This document shows positions 33,932-44,049 of a stretch of DNA of 64,000 nucleotides, in pieces. The DNA lies in NCBI GenBank assembly GCA_902729315.2, contig LR746275.1, positions 932,501 to 996,500 of the forward strand, given 5' to 3'. The first letter of the stretch is position 1. Every line of letters starts with the position of its first letter. Below the pieces are notes generated by a model. That model saw only the letters and a list, made by a program, of their open reading frames with translations. It made no database searches and had not been told where the DNA came from. Both the position numbers and the translations under genes were made by a program. The stretch comes from Spirodela intermedia. Lineage: Eukaryota > Streptophyta > Magnoliopsida > Alismatales > Araceae.

Positions 33932-35110
33932 ATGGACACCTTCCTGTTCACCTCCGAGTCCGTGAACGAGGGTCACCCCGACAAGCTGTGCGACCAGATC
34001 TCCGATGCCGTCCTCGATGCCTGCTTGGCCCAGGACCCCGATAGCAAGGTCGCCTGCGAGACCTGCACCAAGACCAACATGGTCATGGTCTTCGGCGAGA
34101 TCACCACCAAGGCCAACGTCGACTACGAGAAGATCGTGCGCGACACCTGCCGCGAGATCGGCTTCGTCTCCGACGACGTGGGTCTCGATGCCGACCACTG
34201 CAAGGTGCTTGTGAACATCGAGCAGCAGAGCCCCGATATCGCCCAGGGCGTCCACGGCCACTTCACCAAGCGCCCAGAGGACATCGGCGCCGGCGATCAG
34301 GGTCACATGTTCGGCTACGCCACCGACGAGACCCCCGAGCTGATGCCCCTCAGCCACGTCCTCGCCACCAAGCTCGGCGCCCGCCTCACCGAGGTCCGGA
34401 AGAACGGCACCTGCGCCTGGCTCAGGCCCGACGGCAAGACCCAGGTCACCGTGGAGTACCAGAATGACCACGGGGCTATGGTCCCCCTCCGCGTTCACAC
34501 CGTCCTCATCTCCACCCAGCACGACGAGACCGTCACCAACGATGAGATCGCCGCCGACCTCAAGGAGCACGTCATCAAGCCCGTCATTCCCGAGAAGTAC
34601 CTCGATGAGAAGACCATCTTCCACCTGAACCCCTCCGGGCGGTTCGTCATTGGCGGCCCGCACGGCGACGCTGGCCTCACCGGCCGGAAGATCATCATCG
34701 ACACCTACGGCGGCTGGGGAGCTCACGGCGGCGGCGCCTTCTCCGGCAAGGACCCAACCAAGGTGGACCGCAGCGGCGCGTACGTCGTGCGCCAGGCCGC
34801 CAAGAGCGTGGTAGCCAGTGGGCTTGCCCGCCGCTGCATTGTGCAGGTCTCCTACGCCATCGGCGTGCCAGAGCCCCTCTCGGTGTTCGTCGACTCTTAC
34901 GGCACCGGCAAGATCTCCGACAAGGAGATCCTGCAGATCGTCAAGGAGAACTTCGATTTCCGACCAGGTATGATCACAATCAACCTCGACCTGAAGAGGG
35001 GAGGCAACCGCTACCTCAAGACCGCCGCCTACGGCCACTTCGGCCGCGACGAACCCGACTTCACCTGGGAAGTCGTCAAGCCCCTCAAGTGGGAGAAGCC
35101 CGCGGCGTAG
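33932..35110 (+). CDS. SAMS: S-adenosylmethionine synthetase (methionine adenosyltransferase)
   Basis: A single uninterrupted coding exon of 392 aa, the standard plant length. The enzyme joins methionine and ATP to make S-adenosylmethionine, the methyl donor and the precursor of ethylene and polyamines, in the cytosol and nucleus. Visible signatures: [16 protein letters not shown] at 14-29, [13 protein letters not shown] at 119-131 (the MAT hexapeptide GAGDQG), and the P-loop-like [19 protein letters not shown] starting at 266. Lys and Asp residues expected in the active site are present in these blocks. Codon third positions are almost all G or C, in sharp contrast to the AT-rich intron before it; this also creates a 440-codon open frame on the opposite strand, which is a shadow. 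The ATG context (AAGCCATGG) is good. The 3' UTR should begin at 35111. Confidence 0.98.
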   Translation: MDTFLFTSESVNEGHPDKLCDQISDAVLDACLAQDPDSKVACETCTKTNMVMVFGEITTKANVDYEKIVRDTCREIGFVSDDVGLDADHCKVLVNIEQQSPDIAQGVHGHFTKRPEDIGAGDQGHMFGYATDETPELMPLSHVLATKLGARLTEVRKNGTCAWLRPDGKTQVTVEYQNDHGAMVPLRVHTVLISTQHDETVTNDEIAADLKEHVIKPVIPEKYLDEKTIFHLNPSGRFVIGGPHGDAGLTGRKIIIDTYGGWGAHGGGAFSGKDPTKVDRSGAYVVRQAAKSVVASGLARRCIVQVSYAIGVPEPLSVFVDSYGTGKISDKEILQIVKENFDFRPGMITINLDLKRGGNRYLKTAAYGHFGRDEPDFTWEVVKPLKWEKPAA

Positions 35111-35399
35111 ACGGCCTTGCCGCAAGCGCGCAACTCACCATCGCTATCGCTGCTCTGTTGCTAGCTTTTCTAATCCTGTGCCCTGCTTCTGTTCTTCTAC
35201 CTTTTCCACTCTATTTTTCCCTTTTGGGTTTTCTTCTTCCATCCATTTGCCTCGGAAAAACAGAGCTTAGAATTTTGTCCCCTGGATTAAAAAACATATT
35301 TGTCTCGCCCCTCCCGTTATTTCCTCATCTTCTACCAGTGGGAAAACCCTGCAACTTCGGAAAAAAATATTCCTTCTGCCTATCGTTGGCGAGTTAGGC

Positions 35400-36280
35400 G
35401 AGTCGTCGACCTGGATTAAAAGTATGTCTTGCTCCCCAGCAAATGTCGTCTCGATGCCTACTAGCTATGATGTCAAATCCTTCGCTTGGGGGGGATGCGT
35501 ACATGCACGACAGGTGAGAAGGCATGGCATCCACACAGGCCGACAGTGTGTGTGCGCGAGCGTGTGGTGCCATGCGCCGGAGTGCAGGAGATGTGCGAGC
35601 GTGAGGTCAGACCCATGTGGGACGTGGTGGACTTCGTCAGGGTGGGGCGAGGTTCACGAGGGCTCGTCTTGAACCTTGCTGGTCATTGGCACGGCATGGT
35701 GTGCTATTAGCACGATGATGGCTTAGGGTCGGCACGACAGTGCCACAACACTGGAGCAGGTGAGGTTCCTTTTGAACTTCGGTGGTTGTTAGCTTGATAA
35801 TAGCATGGTGTGGCACAGAATGGCATAGGGGAGTGCATACTAGAGTGCTCATATGGGCACATGCAAAAAGTTGTCGGCACAACACGTATGTATGATGTTG
35901 CAGGGGTGGGTGTGGAGGATGTGGGCACACGTGGCTGGCACAGGTGTGGCGTACGACATCACAGGCAAGTGGCCTGCAAGGTTAAGTGGGCTGGCCCATT
36001 AACTTCATTGGTGGTGCCCATTATAAGAAGTTGAATCATTAAGGTATTATCCTTAAAGCATTTTAGCCAACAAATTTAATTAATGACCATGGGAGGTTCA
36101 TGGGGTTCCACGTTGTTAAGACTTTTTGATAAGGGTGACGGGCATTGTGACACAATGCTAATATGGAAAATAATAAAATCTAGATTTGAATTCATAAAAC
36201 ATAAGCCAAGAAGAAGAAATCAAATTCTAAATTCATAGAATTAGAGCCTTCAACCCTTGAATCTACAGAGTGATGACCTT
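35400..36280. other. Intergenic GTG/GCAC-rich region, no gene seen
   Basis: Imperfect repeats of GGCAC, GTGTGG and TAGCACGATGATGG type fill about 35480-35960. Frames across it on both strands are low in complexity and unrecognised. A palindromic flavour (for example GTGCTATTAGCAC at 35700-35712) is visible. It may be the remains of a GC-rich repeat or LTR. Confidence 0.45.
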
Positions 36281-36810
36281 GAACTTTGCAGCAGCCACGA
36301 GGAATTTATTCCATGAGGATGTCTGATTCATCGTGTGGGATAATGATGGGGCCCCGGTTCGTGGATAAAATAATCAATACGGAAAATAGGGAAGGGAAAG
36401 AAGGGAAAGAGTTGAACTTTAAATTCAAAGGGAACAAACCACTATCGAGCGCACTCGAGGACTCCGACGACTGCAGAAGGGAAATGAAGGAGAAGAAGGC
36501 AAAGGGGAAGACCGAGCTACTACAGAGAGGGCGGCGAGCTCCGTAGAACCTCGATGGTTGGTGATCGCTTCGAGGGGATTGGCCTCCTGCTATGGAAGTT
36601 CGTCCCTTCCTCCGATTCTACTGTGATTTATAGACGGATTTCCTCCCGTTGTAGCTTCCGTAACTTCATTTCCTGTATTTCCACTTGCTGCAATAAACTC
36701 CCCTCCTACCTCGGTTTGACTGACTTGCCATATCTCCTGCTTTCCTCGCCTTGTGGAGGGATGCACTTTCCTTGTGAGGTTGATTACGGCGAGGATCGCA
36801 TCAGATAGTC

Positions 36811-37170
36811 TTGACCAACCTGAAGTTGGCTGACAAGTCTCATATCTTGCACACTCCCGTGCTCTGCACAAGCTCCGTCAACACCCACCTCTTTGGTGGC
36901 TGTCTGCCATAGCTCCGGTTTTCTGGCGAGAGTTTGGGCTTATTATCTTTTCGCTTCCTGCTCCTACTTTAGGAGCTCAAATCGGTCCCTTGACCAACTT
37001 GAACTTGGCTGACAAGTCTCATATGCCCTCTTTGGTGACTTCTTCGACACTCCTCTGCTCTGCCCAAGCTCCGCCACTACCCACCTCTTGGTGGCCATCC
37101 GACATAGCTCCTTCACTTTGATGGCGAGCATTTGGGTTACAACCTTGTCGCTTCCTGCTCCCACTTTAGG
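36811..37170. repeat. ~180-bp tandem duplication, possible retroelement relic
   Basis: The segment starting TTGACCAACCTGAAGTTGGC at 36811 recurs from 36990 at an offset of 179 bp. Both copies share GGCTGACAAGTCTCATAT, CAAGCTCCG and CTTTAGGAGCTCA in order. Further right, 37294-37305 on the minus strand reads TGGTATTAGAGC, one base from the initiator-Met tRNA primer-binding site TGGTATCAGAGC used by many plant LTR elements. This suggests a decayed minus-strand LTR element with an LTR somewhere in 37306-37800. I could not find paired LTRs, so the relic call is tentative. Confidence 0.5.
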
Positions 37171-37840
37171 AGCTCATATCGCTCCTCAATCTCCTCGAAT
37201 GTCTCACCGAGCTGCTACTCTATCTTTCAAGCTGCAGGCCTTGAGCTCCTCTTCCTTTGCACATTATCTTCCTTGGGCTTTACTTATTTTATGCTCTAAT
37301 ACCAGTTGCCAAACGTTAAGATTCTTAAGTGTTGGCTCTGCATGATTCCTCAGTGTCCAACCAGTCATCCCACACTCCCCCAATGGCAAAATGTCCAGAC
37401 CTTCATGTATTTCTTCTTAAAAGTTCATACAATGGGCATTGCCCCCCAATCTAGTAGCAGGACGCCAACTAGTCATTACACTCTCCTTGACTCTCACACC
37501 GCTTATTGCCCAAGTGGCGTTACAGCTTTTCTGCGGCGCCCAACCTCCCACGCGCGTCCCTCGTCATGCATGCCCGCCGTGCCATGCGCACTCATGCCTT
37601 GCATGGCGGCTATGCCATGGGCTCCTGCTACGCATGGAGTGCGCTCCTACACTGCACACGCCCGCCGTGCCGCAAACATACTCCATGCCACGTGCATCCT
37701 TCGATGCCGTCCTCCACGCCACTGGGGCACCTGACGCAGCATTGGCATTGGTGACGGCACGACATCGGCAGACCCCAGCGCATGAGATTCAAGGTTAAGT
37801 CGGCGGACCCCGACGGGTGCAAATCTCCCAACCCCTCTGG

Positions 37841-39916
37841 TCACCAGTAGCTGCCGCAGGAGCACCGGCCGTCCTCAAAGCAGTGGAAGCGGTTGGCGTC
37901 GCGGACCACCACCGTCCTCGCTGCGGCAAGTGAGATGAGTGTGAGAGCTGTGTGGCAGTCGTCGCAGATCCGGAGGTTCTTCATCACGTGGATCGGCGCC
38001 GTGGGTGGCATGGTGAGGATCCCAAAGGCAACGGCGAGCTTCTCGCTGTGAAAGCTGAGGCACTCCTCCTTCTGCTCGTCCTCGACGTCGTGGAAAACTC
38101 CGTCGAGGTCCGGCACATACCCCAGCGGCCTTATCGCAGCCAGCAGATCCCTGAGCTTGGTGTAGATCTCATCCGCCCTCGGGTGCTCCCTGTCGCCGGA
38201 GACGAAGACGTGCGTCTGGTTCCGCACCTGGATCCAGCTGCTCCCCGGCTCCTTCTTGATCCCCCTTGCCCGCATCAGCTTCCGGATCTCGGAGACGCCG
38301 TCCCAACTTCCCGATCTGGCGTAGATGTTGGACAGCAGGACGTAGGTTCCCACATCGTTTGGGTTGCGGTGGAGGATCTGCTTGGCGATCCTCTTACCCA
38401 GGCCATGATTCTTGTGGATGAGGCAGGCACAGAGGAGAGTCCTCCACGCGACGGCGTCCCACTCGGCCTCAGTCGTCTTCATGAAGCTCTCAGCGTCTTC
38501 CAGGCGGCCCGCCCTGCTGAGGAGCCCCACTATGCAGGTGTAGTGCTCCACAGTGGGGGAGATCCCCATCTGATCAGCCATCTGGTTCAGGTAGCGGAAG
38601 CCATCGTCGACCAGGCCCAGGCGATCACAGGCAGAGAGGACTCCAACGAAGGTGACCGCCGTGGTGGGGGCTCGCTCCATGGACATCCAGTGGAAGACCC
38701 TCAGGGCCTCTCCACCCAGGCCATGCTGGGAGAAGCCGGAAATCATTGAGTTCCAGGAGACGGTGTCTCGGCGGCGCATTCCAGCAAACGTCTTGTGCGC
38801 GTCCCATATGCTGCCTCCCCTGGCGTACATGTTGATGAGGGCGTTCTCCACCAGGGAGTGCCCTCTGAAACCGGTCTTCTCCGCGTGGGCACTCAGGGCT
38901 TCGCCGTGTCTGAGGACGGAGAGACCGCCGCAGGCGGCCAGCACGATGGCGTAGCTGAAGTCGTTGGGGCGGACTCCGTCCTCCTCCATCTCCGGCCACA
39001 GCCTGAGAGCTTCTTCGAAGAGGCCGTTCTGGGCGAAGGCCGCCATGATCGAGCTCCACGATACTACATTCCTATCCGGCAATTCGCAGAAGGCCCGCCA
39101 CGCCGCCCCCACCTCCCCGCATTTCCCGTGCATATCGACGACGGAATTGCCCACGAAGATGTTTCCCTCGACTCCTCTCCTCAAGGCCTGGCCATGGATC
39201 TGCGTACCAAGCCTCAAATCCTTCAGGCCGGCGCAGAGACCGAGGGCAGCGAGGAAGGTGACGTGGTCCCACTGGTCGACCTCCGCGAGGATGAGACCCA
39301 GAACGGCCATGGCGTCGCCAAACCGCCCTTGGTCGACGTACCCGTTGATCATCGAGTTGCAGGAGTACACATCGGGACTTGCGGCGGAGAGGACTCTGGC
39401 CGCGTCTTCGACGCCGGAGCATGTCAAGTACATGCAGAGGAGGGAGTTACCCACGTAGGGGAAGGTCCCCAGCCCGGCCTTGAGGACCCGCCCGTGGCAC
39501 TGCTCGCCGGTGCGGAGCGTGCCGGCGTCGCTGCAGCAGGCGAGCGCCGTGGCGTAGATAAATTCGTTGGGGCGCGCGGGGGCTAGGTCCATATGCCGCA
39601 GCAGGTCGAGCCCCGCGGCGGGGAGACCCGCGTGCAGGTACCCCGCCATGAGGGCACCATAGGAGACCACGTTCCTGAGGGACAATGCGTCGAACACGCG
39701 GCGGGCAAGGTAGGTGCGACCGCAACTGGCGTAGAGATGGATGAGAGCGTTGCCGTGGACGAGGCCGAGGGCGCGCGCGCGGAGGAGGCGGCCGTGGACG
39801 GCTTTGCCGCTACTCAGTTCCTGGGCCTCGGCAAGGGCTTTCAGCGCGGCGAGCGCCGCCCCCGGGTCGGAGGAGGCCCAAGCGGCGACGCCGCCGGGGG
39901 AGCGCAGAGCACGCAT
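37841..39916 (-). CDS. PLS-class PPR protein with E, E+ and DYW-type deaminase domain
   Basis: Intronless, 691 aa. An in-frame stop lies 14 codons upstream of the ATG, which supports this start. Tandem PLS-type pentatricopeptide repeats fill about residues 40-500 (recurring VSWNSMISGF, GNSLLCMY and RNVVSW blocks). The E/E+ region follows with the PGSSWIQV box and HPRADEIYTKLRDL. The C-terminal domain has the cytidine-deaminase-like zinc site HSE at 623-625 and CxxC at 651-654, plus a second His/Cys set (H678, C685, C687). Family knowledge: such proteins carry out site-specific C-to-U RNA editing in mitochondria or plastids. The last three residues are SYW rather than DYW. There is no clear Arg/Ser-rich targeting peptide at the N-terminus. 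Codons are very GC-rich, so several long antisense frames exist and are shadows. Confidence 0.95.
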   Translation of the reverse strand: MRALRSPGGVAAWASSDPGAALAALKALAEAQELSSGKAVHGRLLRARALGLVHGNALIHLYASCGRTYLARRVFDALSLRNVVSYGALMAGYLHAGLPAAGLDLLRHMDLAPARPNEFIYATALACCSDAGTLRTGEQCHGRVLKAGLGTFPYVGNSLLCMYLTCSGVEDAARVLSAASPDVYSCNSMINGYVDQGRFGDAMAVLGLILAEVDQWDHVTFLAALGLCAGLKDLRLGTQIHGQALRRGVEGNIFVGNSVVDMHGKCGEVGAAWRAFCELPDRNVVSWSSIMAAFAQNGLFEEALRLWPEMEEDGVRPNDFSYAIVLAACGGLSVLRHGEALSAHAEKTGFRGHSLVENALINMYARGGSIWDAHKTFAGMRRRDTVSWNSMISGFSQHGLGGEALRVFHWMSMERAPTTAVTFVGVLSACDRLGLVDDGFRYLNQMADQMGISPTVEHYTCIVGLLSRAGRLEDAESFMKTTEAEWDAVAWRTLLCACLIHKNHGLGKRIAKQILHRNPNDVGTYVLLSNIYARSGSWDGVSEIRKLMRARGIKKEPGSSWIQVRNQTHVFVSGDREHPRADEIYTKLRDLLAAIRPLGYVPDLDGVFHDVEDEQKEECLSFHSEKLAVAFGILTMPPTAPIHVMKNLRICDDCHTALTLISLAAARTVVVRDANRFHCFEDGRCSCGSYW

Positions 39917-40448
39917 GAGCCCCGGGTTCTGTATGGCTTTTTCTCCCGGGCCCTAAATTGGGCTTAGATGTTCGCTCCATGAGAGTGCTGCGAGTTTGAG
40001 GGGAGTGAGTTTCTGTGGAATTAGGAGCTCTTTACAATTTGAAGAGAGCCCCATGATTCCAGGGGCTTATCTTTCCGGACCCAGGAAGGGGGTGACTCCC
40101 CAGACGAAGGACATCCGGGCCGAGGCAGACTAATTTAGCGAGCCCATTCGGCCCACATGTCCCCTCCCCTGAAATTTATGTCGGCTGACCATCTGCAGCT
40201 ACTTGCTCGCTAGATATGGTCCAAGTAGGATAAATCTGGGCTTAGATATTCATTCGCTCAAGGACAGTGGTGCGAGGTTGAAGGGAGTGAGTTGCTGAGG
40301 AATCTGTTGATTCCTTCGAATCTGAAGAGAGCCCCATATGATTCTGGGGGCTTGCTTTCTGTCGGGGCTGCCATAGCTGATAGACGGGCAGGGCAAATGC
40401 AAGAAAAGCTACGGTTTTGTGATCTCCAGCATACCTGAGGGAGATGCC

Positions 40449-41788
40449 TCACTGGTTGCAAGCCTCGGAGCTGTCGCTCATCTCCGTGTCGGAGATGCCC
40501 TTGAGAGATTCACTCTCCGCGTTCCCCGGGCGGCGACTCCGCCGCCTCCGATCCTACCCGTGCTCAGGAAGGTTAGACGACAAGGGCAAGAGGGGCAAAA
40601 GCGTGGGATACGGTTAGGGTTCAAACCTCGCGCGGGATCGGGCCATTGGGTTCGAGCATGCGGACGACCTGGCTCATCTTCGGCCTCTTCTCCGCGTCCG
40701 GGTCAACGCACCGCAAGACTGCCAGGAGGGCTCGCTTAAGGGATCTCGTAGATGGTCGAGTCGCCATGGCCGGATCCAGCACCTCTTCTGACCGCCGGTT
40801 CCCGACCATCAGTTTCAGCCACTCCACAAGGTTGACCTACAGTTTACAAGGACGTCACGACACGTGGAGTGACAAAAATACTCCCGTCGAAAAGCTGCTG
40901 ACCCGTAAAGTCAACTCTCGAGGAAGATGAAACCGCAAGATTCGTCGAAGACCAGTTAAAGAGGAAGAGAGGAGGGTGATCTCTGTATATACCTCATTGG
41001 CGGGGCGGCCATAGTCAACGGGATCTCTGCCGGTGATGGCCTCCAACAGAACGACCCCGAAGCTATAAACGTCGCTCTTTTCATTGAGCAGACCTGTGTT
41101 CGCATACTCTGGCGCCACGTAGCTGAAAGTCAACGGAGGGGAGTCAGCGGAGGAATCACACGGCTCATTCTTTGGAAAAGCCCGGTTCTCTTTGTCTTCG
41201 AGCTTAGGAAGATGGGGACAGATACCCAAAGGTTCCCATCACCCGAGTGGTGACGTGGCTCTTTCCAGCTCCCAGCAGCTTCGCGAGGCCGAAATCGGAC
41301 ACCTTGCCATTAAACTCGTCGTCGATCAGGATATTACTCGACTTTATATCCCGGTGCACCACCTTCGGCTCGATAGCTTCATGCAAGTATGCCAGACTGC
41401 CTCAGACAGGGACGAATAATCAATATTCTGAGAATTGGGGGCGAATAATAATCCGACAAAATCATTCTTCCTGCAGATCTTTTATTTTTATTATTATTAT
41501 TTCTTATTTTTGGGGACTGGGGAGTGGGATTACGCTTTGGCAGTGTCCAGGAGGATCTTAATCCGAGCATCCCACGTCAGAAACCCGTGCTGTCGCGTTG
41601 GGCCATGAAGCCACTGCTCGAGATTTCCGTTCTTCACGTACTCGTAAACCAACATCCTGCACAATCCCAAACAGGCAGAGATCAAGTTCATCGATCAGTC
41701 ATGCTTCTAGTTCATATCAGCGGAAGATGATGGACAGGAATTCGATCTCAACTTTGACTTTCGTTGACGTTGATTCTGGAGATGTGCC

Positions 41789-41824
<36 letters not shown>

Positions 41825-42631
41825 CGGGGTGAGAATGCACCTTTGAGTGCCTTCCACACAGTAGCCAAGAAGGCGCACTAGATTTTTGTGCCGGACATGG
41901 CCAATGGCCTCGACTTCTGCCCTGAATTCCTTCTCAGCTTGTCCCCTGGATAGTGATAGCAGAAGTTTCAAAAGTCAACGGGATTGTAGACTGCGATGAA
42001 GAAATAGGAAGGTTAGAGCATACAGATTGTTCAGGAGCTTCTTGACCGCCACTGGAGTCCCATTGATGAGTTCTCCTCTGTAAACAACCCCATAACCGCC
42101 CTCCCCGAGAACATTGTCCCTGGAGAAACGCCTTGTGGCGTTCTCCAGATCCCTCAGTGTGAACCAGTGGCCCCAGCCGAGGAAGGAGAGCTCTGGAAGG
42201 CCTGCCAAGGGGCCTGCCTGTGGGGGGTGTGACAGTGACTGCTCTCCAGCATCAATGGCGGCGCCAGAGAAGCGCCATTCTTCAGCAAAACCATTGTCAG
42301 CATGATAGAATGAGCCGAAGCGAGACGACCCCAACTGGGACGCTTCCTCGTTGAATTTGCGGTCAGCGTCGAGGATGATCCGTTCATGCGCAGCAGAGTC
42401 AACGCGCACCTCCTTGATTTCCTCCGGGATTGCGGGAATCCGGGTGTTAGGAGGCTTACCTGAAGCCCTGAGCTTCCTCCTGCTCCTTGCTGTCAAGCAG
42501 ATGGCTAAGATGGAGAGAATGGCCACGATGAAGGCGCCGACGCCGACTCCGATCAGGACCCATATCTTGAGACCGAGGAGGGGTGTCCTCCTGGATAGGT
42601 GCGAATTAAGGGAGGTTCCAGAGTCGGACAT
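40449..42631 (-). CDS. Receptor-like protein kinase with short ectodomain (At2g42960/At5g18500 type)
   Basis: Exons, minus strand: 42631-42024, 41945-41841, 41656-41534, 41396-41226, 41122-40993, 40836-40627, 40553-40449. Phases agree throughout to give 483 aa. A ~22-residue N-terminus precedes one membrane span (about 23-47) and a basic stop-transfer segment. The kinase has GEGGYGVV at 176-183, the catalytic Lys of VAVKK at 197, HRDIKSSN at 293-300, DFG at 313-315, an APE motif and the family-typical [19 protein letters not shown]. All catalytic residues are present, so an active Ser/Thr kinase is likely. The tail is Arg- then Ser/Glu-rich. The exon layout and the [10 protein letters not shown] segment before the P-loop match the small membrane-anchored group At2g42960, At3g59110 and At5g18500. 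The ligand and pathway are unknown. A likely leader intron ends at 42654 (TTTCAG|GGGC). Confidence 0.93.
41792..41820. repeat. (GA)n tract in an intron of the receptor-like kinase
   Basis: About 14 GA units inside the intron between exons 2 and 3, read as (CT)n on the coding strand. It forms part of the pyrimidine-rich stretch of that intron. Confidence 0.85.
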
Positions 42632-42653
42632 CTCTCATCTGAGGGTGTTGCCC

Positions 42654-43835
42654 CTGAAATGAAGAAGAGCGGGGAATTGAAGCTTCAGGTAGATCTATAG
42701 GTACCACCCGGATGTTCTGAACAGGGAAGAGATTCTCCAGAGATTTATGAACATTGCCTGGCAGTAGATGCGGTGGGCTCGAAAGATAAAGATTCACAGA
42801 AAATGAGAGAAACATCTGATAGAACCAGACAGAAGCTCATCGATTGAACTCTCTAGGTCAGCCTCCTGCAATTGCGGGGAATAATGGACTCAAGTCTGTT
42901 CCTCTCTGACGACCCCGTCTGTGAGTCCCTTTTCCGAGGTGGAATTGTGGTTTTCTGTGCAGCTGACAATCCCGACAATAACATCTGATTTTCACGAGGG
43001 TTGCGGAGGGAAGGAGAAGAAAAAAGAACACCGAAGGCCAGGAAGAGAAATTGTGGGAGAAGAGAAAATGCAGCGATCTCTCCGACCACATTTTCAATCT
43101 TGCAGGCGGCAATTGTGGGAGAAGAGAAAATGCAGAAAGAGAGAGAGAGAGAGAGAGGAAGTGACGGGAGGGGATCCGAGTCCTCTGTACCTGGAAGCCA
43201 CAGATCTCGAACAAAAGGGGAACTCCTCTCTCGTCACAGCACTTCCACCCGCATTCCGTAATGGCTAGGGATCAGGAATCCATCATCGGCTCTTCCGGAG
43301 GCCGCCGCCCCCAAAAATGCCATCCAGGAGCGAGATCCCTGAGGGACCATCGATTGGGTAGGAACAGAATACAGAAGGACCGCAATTCCCCCGGAACTGC
43401 AGATCTGGGCTTCAGAAACGCTCGGGAACGCAACCAGAACCACTCTGGCCGGCGCAACGGCGGCAGCAGCGTCTGATGAGGCTCCTCCACTGCTGGAATT
43501 GAAAAACTTGGACGACAAGCCAGCCGAAGTCCGTAGTTGGAGAGGATGAGCGGAGGGAGCGGGTGGCACACAGGGAGAGAGAGCTTTTGTCAACGACGGG
43601 CGATCCTAGAGAGAGAATCTCAGAGGAGGAGAGAGGAATCAGAGATAGACAGGGAGGGAGAGCCTGCCGTTGTCACAGTGGTGATCCCAGTTGAGCTGTC
43701 GGGGGCTTGTGAGAGGAGCAGAATTCATAATTAATGCGCATTCGGTGCACGTGTCGAAAACAACGGTTGAATTGTTGACGAGTCTCCTTGGCCCTGGGGG
43801 ACGATAGGGAACCGTCGATTTGGCACGGTTCCCCT

Positions 43836-43866
<31 letters not shown>

Positions 43867-44040
43867 GCTTTTGGGAGGGCGTCTTCTTTTGTGGCAGAGT
43901 TTAGTACTGCGGTGTCGCCTCTGAACTGAATGAACGAGTTCGACGCAGAGGCTAGAAGCCACGTGGCTGCCAGAAACGGGAGGAAACGGAAGAGACAGAG
44001 AGAGAGAGAGCTTCTGGCTTTGACCACGGCATAAATTTGG
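42654..44040 (-). promoter_or_regulatory. Upstream region of the receptor-like kinase, with (CT)n tracts and a 25-bp direct repeat
   Basis: GC-rich sequence with (GA)/(CT) tracts at 43137-43158, 43840-43866 and 43998-44009. An identical 25-base segment beginning AATTGTGGGAGAAGAGAAAA occurs at 43049-43073 and 43111-43135. Several minus-strand frames run through here, but none has a recognisable domain. I read it as the promoter and leader of the kinase gene. Confidence 0.45.
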
Positions 44041-44049
44041 CGCAGCTAG

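Noticed and set aside
33803-35125. 440-codon minus-strand frame
   Set aside because: It is the antisense shadow of the GC3-rich SAM synthetase coding exon; the sense protein is unmistakable.
37952-39967. Long plus-strand frames (263-265 codons) opposite the DYW PPR gene
   Set aside because: These are shadows caused by the very GC-rich third positions of the PPR gene; no domain is visible in them.
43731-44027. 98-codon minus-strand frame with a hydrophobic start
   Set aside because: It crosses a (CT)n tract, has no recognisable domain and fits the promoter region of the receptor-like kinase better.
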